Part shown: in pieces, positions 61,421 through 64,000 of the stretch
Numbering within the stretch: the stretch's first letter is position 1
Layout: each line of letters opens with the position of its first letter
Source of the DNA: Physella acuta
Taxonomy: Eukaryota > Mollusca > Gastropoda > Physidae
DNA: 64,000 nucleotides
Assembly (NCBI RefSeq): GCF_028476545.1
Contig: NW_026731783.1
Coordinates: 1,293,001-1,357,000 of the forward strand
Direction: 5' to 3'
Notes under the pieces: model-generated
What the model was told of the DNA's origin: nothing
Databases searched by the model: none
The model's input: the letters and a program-made list of their open reading frames with translations, nothing else
Translations under genes and position numbers: made by a program

Positions 61421-62555
61421 TTGTTTGTTTTTGTTTTACTGTGAAACACACTACCACGCTAAAGAAGGAGTTTGTCGTATTCGTGCACATGTCTTACGAC
61501 ACAACGAACACGGGATTCGATCAAGTCCATTGAGACGAAAATTAGCTCAGGTTAAGCTGCCATCTTTTTTTTTTTTTGCTGAACTGAAAAAGGGAACAAT
61601 GATCACGACAGAAGTAAATTAAGAGACGATTAAACCAAAGTTGTTGTAGTAAAGTCTATAGTTATACATCAAACGTCACATATTTACAGTATCTGTGATT
61701 GCTATAACGCCAGTGATATATTTATACATAGCCGTATTGGCTATACCTCTCTCAAACTATAAATAACCATAACATAATCGTATTGTTAACTTTAACATTA
61801 TAAGTTTATACAGACACATTTAAATATTAAAACACTTTTTATCAAAATAATAAAATAATAATTATAGGCTAACTATGTTTCGTATTTCAGCAATTGACTT
61901 TATAATTAGATTAGTAGGTCAAGACCAGATGGTAATGTGATGTAACATGATCTGTGACACTATCAGATGTTGAATTAACACAAAACAAATTAACAGCAAG
62001 TTGACAGACCTGATGGTGATGATGTAACTAATGTGATGATTCCACATGATGTTTGGCTATCATTTAAATGTAAAAATTCCACATACACCATCAACGGATA
62101 CTACGTCAAATATAAGTTCTGCTTTTAAAGTACGTTTAAGTTTTGTTGCAAGAAAACATAATGACATCATTTGATAACGGGAACGGCAATACATTTAACC
62201 GAATGTTTTGCTGGTCTTTAAAATATATAAAGCAACATCACCGTTTTTAACAATTTAACAATTTTTTTTTCTAATTGAAACGTATACAACTAAAATAGAA
62301 TGTAGGTTTAAACAAAATAATCAACAAGATTGTTTTTCTCGATAGTCTGTATTTTGTTAGTAAATAAAGTGCGATCATTTAAAAAAAAAGTTCTCTATGG
62401 GTGTCAATGTTCGATTGCCTCTCTTTTATTCTTTATATTTAAAAAATGGGAAACAATGTGTGATCTACTTCTATATGTACATCGTATACAACGCACATAG
62501 TAATTTTCAGCTTGAAATAAAAAGCTACATATATAACAAAACCAGATGACAACCC
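61421..62555. other. No recognisable gene
   Basis: AT-rich. CGATCAAGTCCATTGAGACG near 61517 matches 46065. The 77-codon frame here has no recognisable product. Confidence 0.4.
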
Positions 62556-63270
62556 AAGTGTGTCAGCTATTCTAAAATTACAATTTAACGTACGATCACT
62601 GTTACCGTTTCTTCGTGAACTTATGATTTCTATTTTTTTTTATTTTTAGCCTGAACAAAGTCGACCATAGATTGTTGTCCCAACTACCTTGACAAAACCT
62701 TTAGTTTATTAGTATTTTTTTTTTAAATAACTATTGAATAGTGTCGTCAAAAGTACCATAGCAGTTATCCTTTATCAACACTAGCATCATCTGAGCTGAG
62801 GTTGTAGTATATAAACATTTGAACACATTAATTTTACCTGGGTTTGTTTTGTATGATCAGAACTCCGTGACCCTAACATAACTATGTAGTGTGTGGTCAG
62901 CACGTTTTATCTATACATCTCAAAAATGTAAACGTTTATAAAATGTTACACATTTTTAAAGAAAATACTTTTTAACAATTTTAACAGGATGTTTAAAAAG
63001 TAACATGGGCAGAGTAAAATGATACGCCTTAAATCGTCGTCTATAGTGTGAATCATTTCAATCTTTTGCAGCTGTAAAATCACATAAAACACAGGATGTA
63101 AACGCCGTTGTTTCATCGCTGAATCATTTAGTTATTAATAATGTAAAATGTATATCAATTAAAGCAAGTGTTGTTATCACTTCCCATATTGTTATACGCA
63201 CCATATTAAGGGAAGTAACTGGCAAGGAATTCCCTTAGTCAAAACAAAACAAAAATACAACACTGATAGG
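62556..63270 (+). repeat. Inverted partner of 38300-39430
   Basis: Aligns in reverse complement with 38300-39430, with small gaps. It lies just upstream of the TRMT10A-like frame. Confidence 0.6.
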
Positions 63271-63628
63271 CAAAAATAACTAAATACGCTACAGTATCTA
63301 GATGTCTTATGTTTGAAAAACTGCGTCTTTAGAAAACAAATCGTTTGTATTTTCGCTTGACTTTTAAGTAAATATAATATTGCTCCGTATTATACAATTC
63401 GTAGCGGTATTATTCATTTACATACATTTTGTATTTAGCGTAATTCTTAGGGATTTTATCGCTACTTTATCACATTCTTTTGCGTATTAAGTGATATTGT
63501 ATTAACTAAATGTCTCTATCTGTACCTAAAAAGGCATTGCTTACAGGCGGTTTTAAAATACAAGTTAACAATTGGTTTTGGATAATCATTGATAAAGATC
63601 ACAGTATTTACTTTATAAACAGTTTAAA

Positions 63629-64000
63629 ATGGAACATGAAGATGTGACACCACAGTCGCCTATCACTAATCCAATAGACCTAAACGATGATAGTAATGAT
63701 ACGATCATAAAACCAAGTAAAAACCAGCTGAAAAAACAACGAAAACGAGAAAAGTGGCTTGCAATTAAAAAAGAAAAAAGACATGAGGCATAGCAGAAAA
63801 GAAAACGTCGTCTAGCAGAGTTGAGAGAAAAGGGAGAAGACATAGGACCAAATAGAAAAAGATTGAAGTCAAATACAATGAAAAATTCATCATGTAAAAT
63901 TCGGGTTGTGATTGACCTTTCTTTTGATGATCATATGACAGAAAATGATGTGAATTCCTTGACGTGTCAACTACAACACAGTTATTCTACCAATCGAAGA
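63629..64000 (+). pseudogene. TRMT10A: TRMT10A-like tRNA m1G9 methyltransferase, N-terminal part, with in-frame TAG
   Basis: From ATG at 63629 (good context, A at -3 and G at +4) the frame runs to the window edge, 124 codons. Residues 30-54 (SKNQLKKQRKREKWLAIKKE) match the basic N-terminal helix of TRMT10A. After a TAG at codon 55 (63791-63793) the same frame continues with KRKRRLAELREKG, then RKRLK and CKIRVVIDLSFDDHM, matching the start of the SPOUT methyltransferase domain (human LRLIIDCSFDHLM). The family methylates guanine 9 of tRNAs using S-adenosylmethionine. The only visible damage is the TAG, at a position where relatives have basic residues. No intron interrupts these 372 bp, so it may be a young retropseudogene, or a true first exon with a null allele or base error. 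Confidence 0.85.

Overview
This is an AT-rich stretch of animal nuclear DNA, almost certainly from a bilaterian and most likely a mollusc or other lophotrochozoan. The reasons are animal-type H3.3, PSMD13 (Rpn9) and TRMT10A sequences, tRNA-headed SINEs with a conserved core of a type I associate with molluscan genomes, hAT, piggyBac, Helitron and Tx1/L1-like remnants, and abundant (AT)n and poly-C tracts. No gene in the window is clearly a complete, ordinary multi-exon host gene. Species cannot be named from the sequence alone.

Protein-coding material is limited. There is an intact, intronless histone H3.3-like frame (3787-4197) with ten substitutions in one of the most conserved animal proteins. 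A decayed PSMD13 copy on the minus strand (about 22.1-23.2 kb) has a shorter paralogue at 42.3-42.9 kb. The right edge holds the N-terminal part of a TRMT10A-like tRNA (guanine-N1) methyltransferase (63629 onward), with one in-frame TAG. Transposon coding remnants are a piggyBac transposase (10.2-11.6 kb), a ZMYM-type hAT N-terminal frame (19623-20183) and a 5'-truncated LINE ORF2 (28.9-31.2 kb).

Most of the rest is a mosaic of long interspersed repeats present two to six times in the window. I call them R1 (about 1.4 kb, poly-C tracts and CRE-like palindromes), R2 (about 1.6 kb), R3 (about 1.6 kb), R6 (about 0.9 kb) and R9 (about 0.4 kb). Because the paralogues are side by side, several insertions can be bounded against an empty copy: an LTR element of 2399 bp in R1, a hAT of 1987 bp in R2, a Helitron-like element in R3, and a retroelement headed by U2 snRNA sequence in R1. 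Tandem arrays (25, 33, 35, 39, 44, 48 and 52 bp units) and microsatellites fill much of the remainder.

The best candidate for something undescribed is the 740-bp element at 44491-45230. Its first 41 or so bases are the 5' end of U2 snRNA, the body folds into a chain of hairpins, it ends in a 3' stem and a poly(A) tail, and it is flanked by an 11-bp target duplication. The same target sequence occurs a third time 213 bp further on, so a second insertion appears to have hit the same site.
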